Shown in pieces: positions 43,280-51,512 of a stretch of DNA of 64,000 bases. This stretch comes from 1-14-0-10-37-14 sp037130845. Lineage in GTDB: Bacteria; Patescibacteriota; Patescibacteriia; Patescibacteriales; Patescibacteriaceae. The stretch covers positions 1-64,000 of the forward strand of contig JBAXSE010000003.1 of the NCBI GenBank assembly GCA_037130845.1. Direction: 5' to 3'. The position numbers and the translations under genes are program-made. The notes beneath the pieces were generated by a model. The model searched no databases. It worked only from the letters and a program-made list of their open reading frames with translations, and was not told the DNA's origin. Positions within the stretch are counted from its first letter, which is position 1; every line of letters begins with the position of its first letter.

Positions 43280-43942
43280 ATGATAATCACCGGTAAACAA
43301 TTTATGAGGCTTTTGCCTGTATTGTGGCCTATGGCTGTTTTGCTGGCCGTGGCCTTGGTGCTGATTATCTGGTCATCCCAGAGATCGGGCCGGCCGGCCG
43401 CTTGGTTGGCCGAAGACAAGAATAATCTGGCGCAGACGGTCCGCCGCTTGGCAGTGGTACCGACCGAGAATCCTCAGATTAGCGAAATCAGCAATCCTGA
43501 TGATTACAAAACCGAGGCTTTTCGCAGCTTGTTGGAGCGGGGAGACTTGCTGTTGGCGTATCCGGAAGGCGGCAAGCAATTAGTCTTCCGTCCGGCGCAA
43601 AACAAAGTTGTCTATGTCGGCGATCTAAAGGCGGCTGTTATCCGACAGCCGGCCAAGATCGAAGTGGAGATCCGCAATGGTTCGACCAATCTGGGAGCGG
43701 CCGCGGCGCTGGCCAAAATCTTGGCCCAGGATCAGAGCCTAAGCATCCTGGATATCAATCAAGCCAAAGATAATGCCTATCAACAGACTATGCTGATAGA
43801 TTTGTCCGGCGGACAATACGTCTCGACAGGCTCGAAGATCGCCAAGGACTTGGAAGCCCAAGAGTTGAAAGCTTTGCCATCGGGCGAAGAACCAAGCAAA
43901 GCAGACCTGTTGATCATAGTTGGAAACAATCGGCAGCAGTAG
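43280..43942 (+). CDS. Membrane-anchored protein with a LytR_C-like domain
   Basis: 220 aa from the ATG at 43,280; the frame is open 35 codons upstream but lacks support there. One anchor (about 10-30). Residues 135-200 (IEVEIRNGSTNLGAAAALAKIL...ILDINQAKDNAYQQTMLIDLSGG) match the LytR_C pattern found at the C-terminus of LytR-CpsA-Psr cell-wall proteins. The catalytic LCP domain is absent. A cell-wall role is inference. Confidence 0.65.
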   Translation: MIITGKQFMRLLPVLWPMAVLLAVALVLIIWSSQRSGRPAAWLAEDKNNLAQTVRRLAVVPTENPQISEISNPDDYKTEAFRSLLERGDLLLAYPEGGKQLVFRPAQNKVVYVGDLKAAVIRQPAKIEVEIRNGSTNLGAAAALAKILAQDQSLSILDINQAKDNAYQQTMLIDLSGGQYVSTGSKIAKDLEAQELKALPSGEEPSKADLLIIVGNNRQQ

Positions 43943-44009
43943 ATCTTGGATAATATTTTTTATATAAATAAAATAATTTATTATTTGTTCATTAAAATTG
44001 AGGTTGGCA

Positions 44010-44855
44010 GTGAAAGAGCTGTATCTAGATGAAGTCAAAAGACTGCGTGGCCATAGCGGCCTAAGTCCAAAGGAGACCGCCGACCTTGCCAAGCGCATAC
44101 GGTCAGCTGATTTGGCAGCCAGGAATCACGTGATTGAATCTTGTTTGTTGTTGGTCGTGCAAATCGCGCGCGATAATTATCATTTGTTACCGGAGCGCAG
44201 TTGTCTGACTCTGGATGATTTGATCCAAGAAGGCAACCTCGGCTTGTTTAAGGCGTTGGATAAATATAATCCCAGTACGGGCATGAAGTTTTCTACTCAC
44301 GCCTATATTTATATCAGAAATGCTATCCGTAATCTGATTGCCGAATATGTACCCATAGTCCATGTCCCGATGAATGTCATTACGGATAACTTGCTGATAA
44401 AAAAGGCAGAACAAAAATTGATGTCCAAGCTAAACAGAACGCCGACTATTAATGAGCTGGTAGCTGAGACTGATATGACGGCTGATAAATTGTCGGGTAA
44501 TGCTTGCCGGATGTCCGCCTATTATACGGTGTACTTGGAAGATTCTGTCAGCCAAGAAAATGAAAAACTGACTTTTTATGATATCTTGCCGGACAAGCAT
44601 TCTATCGAAGAATGTCTAAGGCGAGAAGAGCTTGACTATCTGGATTACTACCTGGCTAAGCTGAAAGATCGTGAACGAGATGTTCTTAAGCGTCTTTTTG
44701 GCCTGCATGGCCAAGAGCCTGAGATAGCAGTGGATATAGGTCCTCAGTTAAATATGTCTGACGAGCGTGTCCGTCAGATTAGCCGTGGGGCGCTTGCCAA
44801 GCTTAATAAGAAAATCAAAAGAGACGAACTAATCCTTCGCCTCAAAAACCTCTAA
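44010..44855 (+). CDS. RNA polymerase sigma-70 family factor
   Basis: 281 aa from the GTG at 44,010, which follows GAGG; a TTG 12 nt upstream is the alternative. Region 2 is DDLIQEGNLGLFKALDKYN with FSTHAYIYIRNAIRNLI (the usual WIRQAI reads YIRNAI). Region 3 follows, and region 4 includes LKDRERDVLKRLFGL and DERVRQISRGALAKL. Region 1.1 is missing, so it is an alternative factor rather than the primary one. It sits at the left border of the accessory small-gene region, but the promoters seen there look sigma-70-like. Confidence 0.88.
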   Translation: MKELYLDEVKRLRGHSGLSPKETADLAKRIRSADLAARNHVIESCLLLVVQIARDNYHLLPERSCLTLDDLIQEGNLGLFKALDKYNPSTGMKFSTHAYIYIRNAIRNLIAEYVPIVHVPMNVITDNLLIKKAEQKLMSKLNRTPTINELVAETDMTADKLSGNACRMSAYYTVYLEDSVSQENEKLTFYDILPDKHSIEECLRREELDYLDYYLAKLKDRERDVLKRLFGLHGQEPEIAVDIGPQLNMSDERVRQISRGALAKLNKKIKRDELILRLKNL

Positions 44856-44870
44856 TTCTTGGAGGTTTTT
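44844..44870 (+). terminator. Terminator overlapping the sigma-factor stop
   Basis: AAAAACCTC (44,844-44,852) pairs with GAGGTTTTT (44,862-44,870), overlapping the last codons of the gene. Confidence 0.75.
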
Positions 44871-44873
44871 TTA

Positions 44874-45146
44874 TCCCTGCGAAGGCAGGGATCCCGGACC
44901 CGTTTTTTATTTGGTCACGGATTCTTCTTGTTAAATTTATTAAAATACCATAGCATATGTCATTCCCGCGAAGGCGGGAATCTACATCGTCACATAGCAC
45001 AAACTTTAAGATTCCCGCCTCCGCGGGAATGACACGGAAAAGACAAGAGTGACACGTTAATAGTGTTTTTATATATATTTTGATATTGCTGCGGCTATTC
45101 TGATTGATAAAACGGATCCAGGATCCCGGACGAGTACTCCGGGATA
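44874..45146. repeat. Cluster of palindromic repeats in the 380-bp gap after the sigma factor
   Basis: Three types are seen: ATCCCTGC/GCAGGGAT (from 44,874); a facing pair CATTCCCGCGAAGGCGGGAA (about 44,962) and GATTCCCGCCTCCGCGGGAA (about 45,012), the second matching a copy at about 57,981; and GGATCCCGGA/TCCGGGAT (about 45,122-45,145). They mark the left edge of the accessory region. Confidence 0.6.
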
Positions 45147-45235
45147 AAATGCATTGCTTGACTTTCCAAATCAAATATGCTTTAATATTGGCAATTAACA
45201 AAAAAACAGTTTTTTCACAATTTAGGAATATTACT

Positions 45236-45610
45236 ATGAATGATTTCGGTTTACCGCTCCGCGACGCAATCAGCGAGCATTTCTTGTGCATTATGCATGC
45301 TTTATTGCATCCAGCAGACAATCTGTCCGAAGCCCGCCAATTATTAGGCGACTTCAAGCAGTTGTTGATAGAAAGGGGATACGACAAAGCCAGCCATTCT
45401 TTTAAGGTTGATACTGCCTGGCTGGAATCCGGCCTCGACACCTTGGAGCAGGTATACCTGCCGGCCAAGGACCCTTCGGCCGACCATTACGTCAAGGCTC
45501 TGCGGGAATATCGTCAGGTCTTAGATCAGTTCTGTGAAGATTGCCTTTTGATGATACCGCCGGAGCTACAATCGGCCGATATCGTCGGCGAAGATTTAAC
45601 TATTTTATAA
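45236..45610 (+). CDS. Hypothetical protein, 124 aa
   Basis: Unrecognised helical, acidic soluble protein. The start at 45,236 follows AGGA by 9 nt; the frame is open upstream but through a repeat. It lies 19 nt before the next gene, so the two are probably cotranscribed. Confidence 0.6.
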   Translation: MNDFGLPLRDAISEHFLCIMHALLHPADNLSEARQLLGDFKQLLIERGYDKASHSFKVDTAWLESGLDTLEQVYLPAKDPSADHYVKALREYRQVLDQFCEDCLLMIPPELQSADIVGEDLTIL

Positions 45611-45629
45611 CCAATTTCAGGAGAGAAAA

Positions 45630-46370
45630 ATGAAAGAAGTAAATCTTAAGGATTTGAGCGACTTAACCGGCATCGGCGAGATTGAGTTCAAGCTGGCCCT
45701 GGATATGGATCTAGACTTTGCCTCGACCGAGGAAGCCAAGCGAGCCTTCAAGCTGGCTGGCTACGAGCATACTAAGATTGATTTGATCTTGGAGCGGTGG
45801 CTGCAGTTATGCCAGACCTATGATGACTATCGTGACTTTTGTCGTCAGGCCCCTAAGGCAAGCCCGCTAGTGATTACCGCCGGCATCAAATGGATAGAAA
45901 CCGCAAGAACCTCGCAACAGGCCCACGCCATCTGCAATTTTATGCATGATGAAAAGGAGCTGTATCATCATCAATGCTACAAGGATGCCCTAGGCACCTG
46001 GAATGCCATTTCGAAGTATGAGGCTGTCACAGCTCAGACGCTCGATGAGGCCTATGCCGCCTTTAACAACGCTCCGGACCGAAGCGAAGCAAAATTGCTG
46101 GCCATGGAAAGACGCCAAGCCCTATCTACGACTTTTGCTGATTTTAAGACTCTGCATAATAGCGCTTCTTATCATCGGGAATACAATGAATTCATGGAGA
46201 ATCTGCCCGACCGCTGGATTGATGTCTGCGTCACGATTCCGCAGGCGCAAGAAGTCTACAAACTGACCAAAGATGGCACCGCCAACCGATTGAAAGCAAT
46301 CAGAAAAATATACCAGCTGCAAGCAGAAAATCTGCCGCCAGCTGTAGAAGAAGACAATATACCGTATTAA
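45630..46370 (+). CDS. Hypothetical helical-repeat protein, 246 aa
   Basis: Unrecognised. Strong ribosome binding site (CAGGAGAG). After about 45 residues the protein appears to be built of helical units of 35-40 residues recurring with W/Y and A-rich positions (for example RWLQLCQTYDDYRDFCRQAP, KWIETARTSQQAHAICNFM, ALGTWNAISKYEAVTAQT). This pattern, like HEAT or TPR solenoids, suggests a protein-binding scaffold. Confidence 0.65.
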   Translation: MKEVNLKDLSDLTGIGEIEFKLALDMDLDFASTEEAKRAFKLAGYEHTKIDLILERWLQLCQTYDDYRDFCRQAPKASPLVITAGIKWIETARTSQQAHAICNFMHDEKELYHHQCYKDALGTWNAISKYEAVTAQTLDEAYAAFNNAPDRSEAKLLAMERRQALSTTFADFKTLHNSASYHREYNEFMENLPDRWIDVCVTIPQAQEVYKLTKDGTANRLKAIRKIYQLQAENLPPAVEEDNIPY

Positions 46371-46395
46371 TAATTATATCCAGAAAGGTTTTACC

Positions 46396-46692
46396 ATGAG
46401 TAATGTTATAGTTGAGCTCTCTATCGAAGAATTTATGGAAACTGGCAAAAAGTTGCAATTATATATTGGTCGCAATATCAATATAGTTTCGGACTTATTT
46501 GCGCATCCGGTCAAAGCAAAGCTTTTGGGCTTTGATAATCAACACATAGACGTGATACTGGCTGTCGAAAATGTCTGGTCTCCATATAGTTGGGCAGTTG
46601 TCAGACACATCTTCTCTGAAGGCTATGACGAGCATCTCTATGCCGCCTCGCCTCGAGCAAGAGAAATAGCAGAGATGAAGCAATATTCCTAA
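46396..46692 (+). CDS. Hypothetical protein, 98 aa
   Basis: Unrecognised small soluble protein with the AGAAAGG ribosome binding site used by several genes in this region. Lies 25 nt after the helical-repeat gene and ends at a terminator. Confidence 0.6.
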   Translation: MSNVIVELSIEEFMETGKKLQLYIGRNINIVSDLFAHPVKAKLLGFDNQHIDVILAVENVWSPYSWAVVRHIFSEGYDEHLYAASPRAREIAEMKQYS

Positions 46693-46703
46693 TTAGTTAT
46701 CAC

Positions 46704-46730
46704 AATAGTCTGCCACAACGGCAGGCTATT
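46704..46730 (+). terminator. Terminator before repeat cluster R1
   Basis: AATAG-T-CTGCC (46,704-46,714) pairs with GGCAG-G-CTATT (46,720-46,730), followed by TATTTTAT. The repeat cluster begins directly after it. Confidence 0.65.
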
Positions 46731-46747
46731 TATTTTATACGCAAGCT

Positions 46748-46952
46748 GCCAAGGTTCCAGGTATCCCTGGAACCTTGGCAGACCGTATAATCCCGGCTAC
46801 TGCCGGGAAATGCCACGATTAGCCAAGGTTCCAAGTACCCTTGGAATGGCGGACCGCATAATCCCGCCTACTGGCGGGAAATGCCACAACCTTGCCAAGG
46901 TTCCAGGTATCCCTGGAATGGCGGACCGCGTAATCCCGGCTACTGGTGGGGA
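46748..46952. repeat. GGTTCCA double-hairpin repeat, cluster R1 (three units)
   Basis: Three tandem units of 60-70 bp begin at about 46,748, 46,822 and 46,894. Each has a first hairpin (AAGGTTCCA / TGGAA), a linker GGCGGACCGCATAA or close variant, and a second hairpin (TCCCGCC / GGCGGGA or TCCCGGC / GCCGGGA). In the first unit the first hairpin is extended to a perfect 14-bp stem. TTTATACGCAAGCTGCC precedes the cluster, as at R3. Confidence 0.8.
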
Positions 46953-47007
46953 TATTTCTCTAATATTAAGCAAATTATGGCTACATGTGCCGAGCGGAGT
47001 TGAGGTA

Positions 47008-47036
47008 TTGACAAGATGCAAATACTATGTTACAAT
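47008..47036 (+). promoter_or_regulatory. Promoter of the 47102-47452 gene
   Basis: TTGACA (47,008-47,013), 17-bp spacer, TACAAT (47,031-47,036). This is a near-consensus sigma-70 promoter with a 5' leader of about 60 nt. Confidence 0.75.
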
Positions 47037-47101
47037 GTATTGACAAAGTACCTTTTACTTTAAATATTTTCCAAAACCATACTCGCTGAAAGGAGCCTGT
47101 C

Positions 47102-47452
47102 ATGAGAACGATCGAAACTACTATTACCAAAACGCATCGTATTCCTGAAGTAGGAGACGTATTGTACATCCATTCTTACTCCAGCAGCATCAGCGATGTT
47201 ACTGGTGGACGTGTTACCGTTAGAGAGGTAACAAAAGAAAACGGCCAGTACTTTATCAGGTACGCCGAACCGGGTTTTGAGAATAGCCAATCATCATGGG
47301 ATGAACATGGTGAATTCTCACCGGAGAACCAGCGCAAGTTGAAGGAGAGATTCGGCAACCAGATGGCCAGCAGAGAAGAGCTCGATGGACGAGACTTCGA
47401 TGATGGAGACTGGCACGATGACGGTTCTCCCCGCGACGGCGACGAATGGTAG
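47102..47452 (+). CDS. Hypothetical acidic protein, 116 aa
   Basis: Unrecognised. Strong ribosome binding site (GAAAGGAG). The N-terminal 60 residues look like a small beta barrel (VGDVLYIHSY...GGRVTVREV...GQYFIRYAE), somewhat SH3-like. The C-terminal 25 residues are a disordered, Asp-rich tail. Own near-consensus promoter and terminator. Confidence 0.65.
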   Translation: MRTIETTITKTHRIPEVGDVLYIHSYSSSISDVTGGRVTVREVTKENGQYFIRYAEPGFENSQSSWDEHGEFSPENQRKLKERFGNQMASREELDGRDFDDGDWHDDGSPRDGDEW

Positions 47453-47476
47453 CCGAGATTGTAGGTCATAAAATGT

Positions 47477-47500
47477 AGAGGTCTGACCAACCTCTTTTTT
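47477..47500 (+). terminator. Terminator of the 47102-47452 gene
   Basis: AGAGGT (47,477-47,482) and ACCTCT (47,490-47,495) form the stem; TTTTTTT follows. Confidence 0.75.
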
Positions 47501-47556
47501 TTGCGCCCAAAAAATTATTTGATAATGTCAGGCTTTTTTGACAAATACGCGATTTC

Positions 47557-47585
47557 TTGCCAATACCTTAGAAATATGCTATAAT
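47557..47585 (+). promoter_or_regulatory. Promoter of the TrmB-like regulator, probably leaderless
   Basis: TTGCCA (47,557-47,562), 17-bp spacer ending in TGC (extended -10), TATAAT (47,580-47,585). The next ATG (47,590) lies at the expected transcription start, and no Shine-Dalgarno precedes it. Confidence 0.7.
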
Positions 47586-47589
47586 TGAA

Positions 47590-48375
47590 ATGTCAATAAA
47601 TAATAGCAACTATATGTTAGATAAAGATTTGCAGGATTACGGTCTCAGCGACAAGGAAGCCAAGGTCTATCTGGCGGCTTTGGAATTGGGCCAGGCGACG
47701 GTGCAGCAGATTGCGGCCAAGGCCGACGTCAACCGCGCTACTACTTATGTGGCTATCGAGACGCTGGTCAATATCGGCCTGATGTCCAGTTTCTACCAGG
47801 GCAAGAAGCAATTCTTCGTGGCTACCAGCCCGGAGCGCCTGTTGGAATTGGTGGATACGGAAAAAGCCCGCCTGGAAACCAGACGGGAGAAATTGGTCAA
47901 GATCATGCCGCAGCTGGATTCGATCAATAATCGCAAGGACAGCAAGCCGGTAGTTAAATATTACGAAGGCAAGGCGGGGATCAATGCTATGAACGACGAG
48001 TTTATGAATACGGATGTGAATGTCATGAAAATGGCCTATTCGGTTGATGCGGTGCGTAATTTCTTCAATGACAGCGAACGACAAGACCAGATCAAGAAGC
48101 GCAAGAACAAACATATTATTAACCAGGTTATCTATACTTATAAAGAAGGTAGTCATCAGAGTGACGAATTGAGCAAGCGCCGCAAAGTACCCTATGACCA
48201 GTTTCCTATTTCGGCTGATATTACGGTGGCCGGCAACAAGATCCGTTTGGCTAATTTAAAAAATAAAATCGGAGGTATTATTATCGAAGACAAAGAGATT
48301 GCCGAATCCTTGGCGGCCATCCTCGACTTGGCCTGGGAGGCAGCCGAAAAGTACGAAAACGAAAAAGAACGCTGA
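47590..48375 (+). CDS. TrmB-family transcriptional regulator
   Basis: 261 aa. An N-terminal winged helix-turn-helix (YGLSDKEAKVYLAALELGQATVQQIAAKADVNRATTYVAIETLVNIGLM) is typical of TrmB-like regulators; a coiled coil (about 95-120) and an effector-binding half follow (YYEGKAGINAMNDEFM...). TrmB proteins in archaea sense sugars; the ligand here is unknown. A second ATG at 47,614 is possible. It lies inside the accessory region and is a candidate local regulator. Confidence 0.85.
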   Translation: MSINNSNYMLDKDLQDYGLSDKEAKVYLAALELGQATVQQIAAKADVNRATTYVAIETLVNIGLMSSFYQGKKQFFVATSPERLLELVDTEKARLETRREKLVKIMPQLDSINNRKDSKPVVKYYEGKAGINAMNDEFMNTDVNVMKMAYSVDAVRNFFNDSERQDQIKKRKNKHIINQVIYTYKEGSHQSDELSKRRKVPYDQFPISADITVAGNKIRLANLKNKIGGIIIEDKEIAESLAAILDLAWEAAEKYENEKER

Positions 48376-48388
48376 TTTCTCAGCGTTC
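48367..48388 (+). terminator. Terminator of the TrmB-like gene
   Basis: GAACGCTGA (48,367-48,375), loop TTTC, TCAGCGTTC (48,380-48,388). It overlaps the stop codon. Confidence 0.65.
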
Positions 48389-48802
48389 CTTGTATATAGC
48401 CAGTTTCTGGCTATGGGCCATGCTCATTGGTAAAAGCGTTAATTCTTTAGCGCTTTTTTGTTGGTTGCGGAATCCTAGCGAACGACATATTCTTTATAAT
48501 GTCGTTAACAAATCGTTAGGCATTTCCCAAAAGTTTCCTGTATATTCTTTGCCGCTTCGTGCCAAGTATTTTGTCTCGCCAGTAGCGGTTTGCTATAAAT
48601 CTCCCATGTTGAATTTCTCCTGTGTAATTAATGAACGAATTGTTATTTATTTTTCCTCGGATGAGGATTTTTTAAACTATGTAATTTTGGTGAATGTATC
48701 TGTAGGTGTTCGCTAGCGACGGTAATGAAGCCGTGCGCTAGCCCCCAAGACACCATCTAGGTAGATTAGCAATCTCCCATGATGCACCTCCTTATCATTA
48801 GT
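48389..48802. other. Gap without a supported gene; contains a second terminator
   Basis: AAAAGCG/CGCTTTT with a T run at 48,432-48,457 is terminator-like. CGACAT/ATGTCG at about 48,481 is a further small hairpin. CCCCCAAGACACCATCTAGG at 48,743 resembles CCCCAAGACATCATGTAGG at 53,140. A 108-codon frame spans the gap but has no ribosome binding site and crosses both hairpins. Confidence 0.5.
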
Positions 48803-48997
48803 TTAACAATTGTTCACATCTTCGTCGTTCACAGATCTTGTCGGCCATACCGGCGAGATAATCGCTCCTCGGCTATCGGCTTCAATGTATTCGTGCGATC
48901 GATAACGAGCTGAATCAGCTCGATGCTGTTGAACCGCGCCGCCAATATTAGTGATCGAGCGGCTCATTGTTGGACTGGATGATAAGTGAATCATCAT
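48803..48997 (-). CDS. Hypothetical small protein, 64 aa
   Basis: The only minus-strand gene of the accessory region. Its ribosome binding site AGAAAGGATACC before two ATGs matches the style of its neighbours, which is the main support. The protein is polar, with no recognisable domain. Confidence 0.45.
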   Translation of the reverse strand: MMIHLSSSPTMSRSITNIGGAVQQHRADSARYRSHEYIEADSRGAIISPVWPTRSVNDEDVNNC

Positions 48998-49094
48998 GGT
49001 ATCCTTTCTGGATTGTTAAGGAAATTGTTAATTACTATTTACATTTGCTCATACATACTATCATATATTTGATAAATTGTCAATAGCTAGTAGC

Positions 49095-49141
49095 AAAATG
49101 CCATATATAATACCTATATTTAGGTCTCTATATGGCATTTT
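49095..49141 (+). terminator. Strong hairpin with T run
   Basis: AAAATGCCATATA (49,095-49,107) pairs exactly with TATATGGCATTTT (49,129-49,141), with a nested ACCTA/TAGGT stem and a further T run. It would stop plus-strand read-through into the promoter at 49,271. No plus-strand gene is seen directly before it. Confidence 0.65.
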
Positions 49142-49270
49142 TTTGTTAATAACTGTAAATAATATCTGACAAAATATTTTGCATTGGATAAATATTAGCA
49201 AAATATAACAATAATATTTAGCCAATATTAAATAAAAAGTAAGTATAATATCTATTCTTGTCAAAGACTC

Positions 49271-49299
49271 TTGACAAGATTGTTTTTGTGTGATATAAT
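49271..49299 (+). promoter_or_regulatory. Perfect-consensus promoter opening the element-punctuated gene array
   Basis: TTGACA (49,271-49,276), 17-bp spacer, TATAAT (49,294-49,299), plus TG of an extended -10. All consensus positions match. No strong terminator is obvious for the next 8 kb on the plus strand, so it may drive a long transcript. Confidence 0.85.
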
Positions 49300-49305
49300 G
49301 TTTCA

Positions 49306-49586
49306 ACAATCTGAAAAACCTGCATTTTATTAAAACAAATTTAAACGGCAGCAGTAGTCGGATTGGTTAGAACTAGAGGCTTATAGCCTTGTCTGACTGT
49401 TTTGTCCGCCTTGAACGGCGAAATGGTGACAGAGACCTCGGTCTCGCAATATTAAACAAATTATCTGTCTCTTCTTTCCCTCATCGGCTCCTCCCATGCC
49501 TTAGAGACGATGAGCCAAGAAGAGATAGGCCCTTCTGCTTGATCCTCGGATCAAGATACATTTACAACCAACTGTGGAGCATAACC
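49306..49586 (+). ncRNA. Structured 5' leader, about 280 nt
   Basis: Between the promoter and the first gene lie several hairpins: CGCC/GGCG near 49,407, GAGACC-TC-GGTCTC (49,432-49,445), and a long two-part stem TCTCTTCTT...CTCATCG with CGATGAG...AAGAAGAGA (49,466-49,526). The length and folding suggest regulation or RNA processing. No known riboswitch class is recognised. Confidence 0.5.
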
Positions 49587-49802
49587 ATGATTATGACCAT
49601 GATGGATCAGATCTTTCAGATCGATATCAAGCATATCTTTGGCGAATTTGACTCCTATAGCGAAAATGATAATCCTGTTTCGGGCAAAAAGCCGGCCTTG
49701 GATTATTATGACTCAAGACGAGACTTCAATTTCGACAAAAAGCGCAAGGATCAAGTGCATTACAAAGGCAAATACGGAAAGAATATTTCCGATGATGAAT
49801 AA
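49587..49802 (+). CDS. Hypothetical protein, 71 aa
   Basis: Unrecognised. The start at 49,587 follows GGAG by 8 nt; the frame is open upstream but runs through the hairpins of the leader. Charged, with a C-terminal half rich in Asp, Lys and Tyr. First gene downstream of the perfect-consensus promoter. Confidence 0.55.
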   Translation: MIMTMMDQIFQIDIKHIFGEFDSYSENDNPVSGKKPALDYYDSRRDFNFDKKRKDQVHYKGKYGKNISDDE

Positions 49803-50441
49803 TCCATAAGAGTGTATATAGCTCCACTGTAGTTGTTGAGTATTAAGGGAAGGAGTTGAGTGACAGACCTACAATAAGAGCGAGTGCCTATGGCCGCTTG
49901 AGTACGTCTGGTTCATTCCCGGCCAAGATTGTTCGTTGGACATATTTGACCGGGACTGCAGCCCGCTTGAATATATTCGACAAATTTGTCTGACCGATTC
50001 TAGAGCGGTTAAATAAATTCACAAACATCTTTGCCCAGATTCGCCTAGCAGTGAATCTCCCCTTAAACAAAACTTTTACTGTTCGTTCCTTGGCTGAAAG
50101 TAATTTTCGGCCACTCATCCGAGGATATAATTATCAATTGTATCTTCAGAAAGAGTTTGAGATGAAAACAGTCAGGCAACGCTCTTTGCGGTAGACTTAC
50201 TTAGCCCGATCAGCTAAGGAAAATCTATCAGCCTTTGATCTTTGGGAGTCGTGGCTCAAAGATTACCGTGAGTATGTGGACGCAGTGGTTGCGCGGAAGC
50301 ATTGTTTGGCTTATGGCCAACCCGGGTCAATTCTACAACAACGACGTAGAAAAGACTGTGCGTCGCTGAACGCATGTAGCAATAGGGAAAGTTAAGATCG
50401 GACTAACCAACCAGCAATCTTAACATCAGCAAATATATTTC
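49803..50441 (+). ncRNA. About 640-nt gap, rich in hairpins; possible large noncoding RNA
   Basis: No convincing gene. Pairings include GACAAATTTGTC near 49,978, CGACG/CGTCG near 50,344-50,364, and GTTAAGAT/ATCTTAAC (50,391-50,398 with 50,417-50,424). A micro frame with a weak ribosome binding site encodes MKTVRQRSLR at 50,162-50,194. The density of local inverted repeats and lack of coding potential suggest a structured RNA within the long transcript. Confidence 0.4.
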
Positions 50442-50525
50442 GGCCGAAACAATTTCGGCCCTTCTTCTAAGCTCTTTGTGGCATAGCCTGCCATGAGCAT
50501 GTCGAATGGAGAGCTTAGAGAGAGG
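50442..50525 (+). repeat. Leader element copy 1
   Basis: HP1 GGCCGAAA-CAA-TTTCGGCC (50,442-50,460); strand a CTTCTTCTAAGCTC (50,461-50,474); strand b GAGCTTAGAGAGAGG (50,511-50,525). Strands a and b pair more fully here than in other copies. The variable part contains a CCATGAGC...GTCGAATGG repeat. The next start codon is 44 nt downstream. Confidence 0.75.
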
Positions 50526-50569
50526 GGATTATATTGAAAACAATTTTTTAAATATTTAAGGAGTGTTCT

Positions 50570-50719
50570 ATGAAAGGTGTTAGAATCACCGAGGTTATCA
50601 AGACCAACCAGCTGTCCGATATAATGTGGCTCTATCCGACCCTGCCACGGGACAAAAAAGAGGCGGAATACCGCAAGAGAGTGGAGCGGCGCAAGCTGCT
50701 CACCCCGGCGGCGGCTTGA
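50570..50719 (+). CDS. Small basic protein, 49 aa
   Basis: Unrecognised. MKGVRITEVIKTNQLSDIM... is preceded by AAGGAG, 6 nt before ATG. The C-terminal half is very basic (KKEAEYRKRVERRKLL), a possible nucleic-acid contact. Its stop codon lies inside the HP1 hairpin of leader element copy 2. Confidence 0.6.
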   Translation: MKGVRITEVIKTNQLSDIMWLYPTLPRDKKEAEYRKRVERRKLLTPAAA

Positions 50720-50831
50720 ACAATTCAAGCCGGCTTCTCCGAGCTGCTCATACTTTCGTCTTTTACAGCTCGCCCTGACTCGTACTGAGCAGGTCGAAGT
50801 AGCGTAGTTGAATGGGCAATTCAGAAAAGTC
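50713..50831 (+). repeat. Leader element copy 2 (partly degenerate)
   Basis: HP1 GGCTTGAA-CAA-TTCAAGCC (50,713-50,731) overlaps the preceding stop codon. Strand a reads GGCTTCTCCGAG; strand b reads TCAGAAAAGT (50,821-50,830), followed by the trailer CATGTAC. The middle has an extra GAGCTG/CAGCTC hairpin and a repeat insertion. Confidence 0.6.
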
Positions 50832-50897
50832 ATGTACTTTAATTTAACGCAGATCAGGCTATCTGCAATTTCTTAACCTATATTCAAGGAGCTGATG

Positions 50898-50936
50898 ATG
50901 AGATTCAGATACCCGGTGATGGAAGTCTGCCTCTAG
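50898..50936 (+). CDS. Micro-ORF with a strong ribosome binding site, 12 aa
   Basis: AAGGAG (50,886-50,891) is followed at the right distance by ATG and the peptide MRFRYPVMEVCL, then a stop. It occupies the place a gene holds after every other leader element. It may be a leader peptide or a decayed gene. Confidence 0.3.
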   Translation: MRFRYPVMEVCL

Positions 50937-51162
50937 AGCAGGCGAGTTACTAGCTATTGCCAAGACGGTGCAGGAACCGGCCTCAAAAAGGCGGCAATAC
51001 CCTGAAAGCTAAGTTGCAAATTAGCAATCTTTTCCAAAAGGGCGACACCGCAATTCCATTATGTGAATTGTAGTATCGAAGCGAAAGTCAGCAGGTTGTT
51101 TGGAAGACTTGCAGAGGTTGTGTTATTCCCTGCCGGTGGGGGATAACACAGCAAGTAATATT
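50937..51162 (+). ncRNA. Hairpin-rich gap
   Basis: No gene. CAATTC/GAATTG (about 51,050-51,070) and GTGTTAT-TCCC/GGGGATAACAC (about 51,119-51,149) are strong stems. Probably part of the structured noncoding portion of the array transcript. Confidence 0.35.
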
Positions 51163-51226
51163 TTGGCTTGAATAATTTAAGCCAACTTTTCCTAGCCCCC
51201 GATGTTTATCAGGGTCTGAGATAAGT
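51163..51226 (+). repeat. Leader element copy 3
   Basis: HP1 TTGGCTT (51,163-51,169) with AAGCCAA (51,179-51,185); strand a ACTTTTCCTAG (51,185-51,195); HP2 CCC...GGG; strand b CTGAGATAAGT (51,216-51,226); trailer with TTGTTCATTAATTTT. GGAGG and ATG follow after 29 nt. Confidence 0.8.
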
Positions 51227-51255
51227 AATTTTGTTCATTAATTTTGGAGGTCATC

Positions 51256-51504
51256 ATGACTCAGTATACTTGCCGCTACATCAATAATGATGGGAGTAAA
51301 ACCGACTTTGTCTTCCCGCTGATCTGTCCATACGGACCGGCGCAATGGAAGGTCGGCGACAAGATTATGTTCAATTCTCACGGTTCGACCAGGGCATTTG
51401 ACCCTGATCCGGACTGCCTGCGGTTTTATATGTACCGTGTGATTATTGAACAGGTAGAGGAAAACTACCAGCCCAGGGATGAAGATGATGACTTCTATCA
51501 TTGA
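51256..51504 (+). CDS. Hypothetical protein, 82 aa
   Basis: Unrecognised. Start at 51,256 (GGAGG 5 nt upstream). Beta-rich core (YTCRYINNDGSKTDFVFPL...VGDKIMFNSHG) and an acidic tail DEDDDFYH, similar in general layout to the 47,102 protein though without clear sequence identity. Confidence 0.6.
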   Translation: MTQYTCRYINNDGSKTDFVFPLICPYGPAQWKVGDKIMFNSHGSTRAFDPDPDCLRFYMYRVIIEQVEENYQPRDEDDDFYH

Positions 51505-51512
51505 TATCCAGC

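Noticed and set aside
48390..48716. 108-codon open frame after the TrmB-like gene
   Set aside because: No ribosome binding site, runs through two terminator-like hairpins, composition unlike a protein.
49061..49309. 82-codon minus-strand frame
   Set aside because: A/T-rich chance frame; it covers the strong hairpin at 49,095 and the perfect promoter at 49,271.
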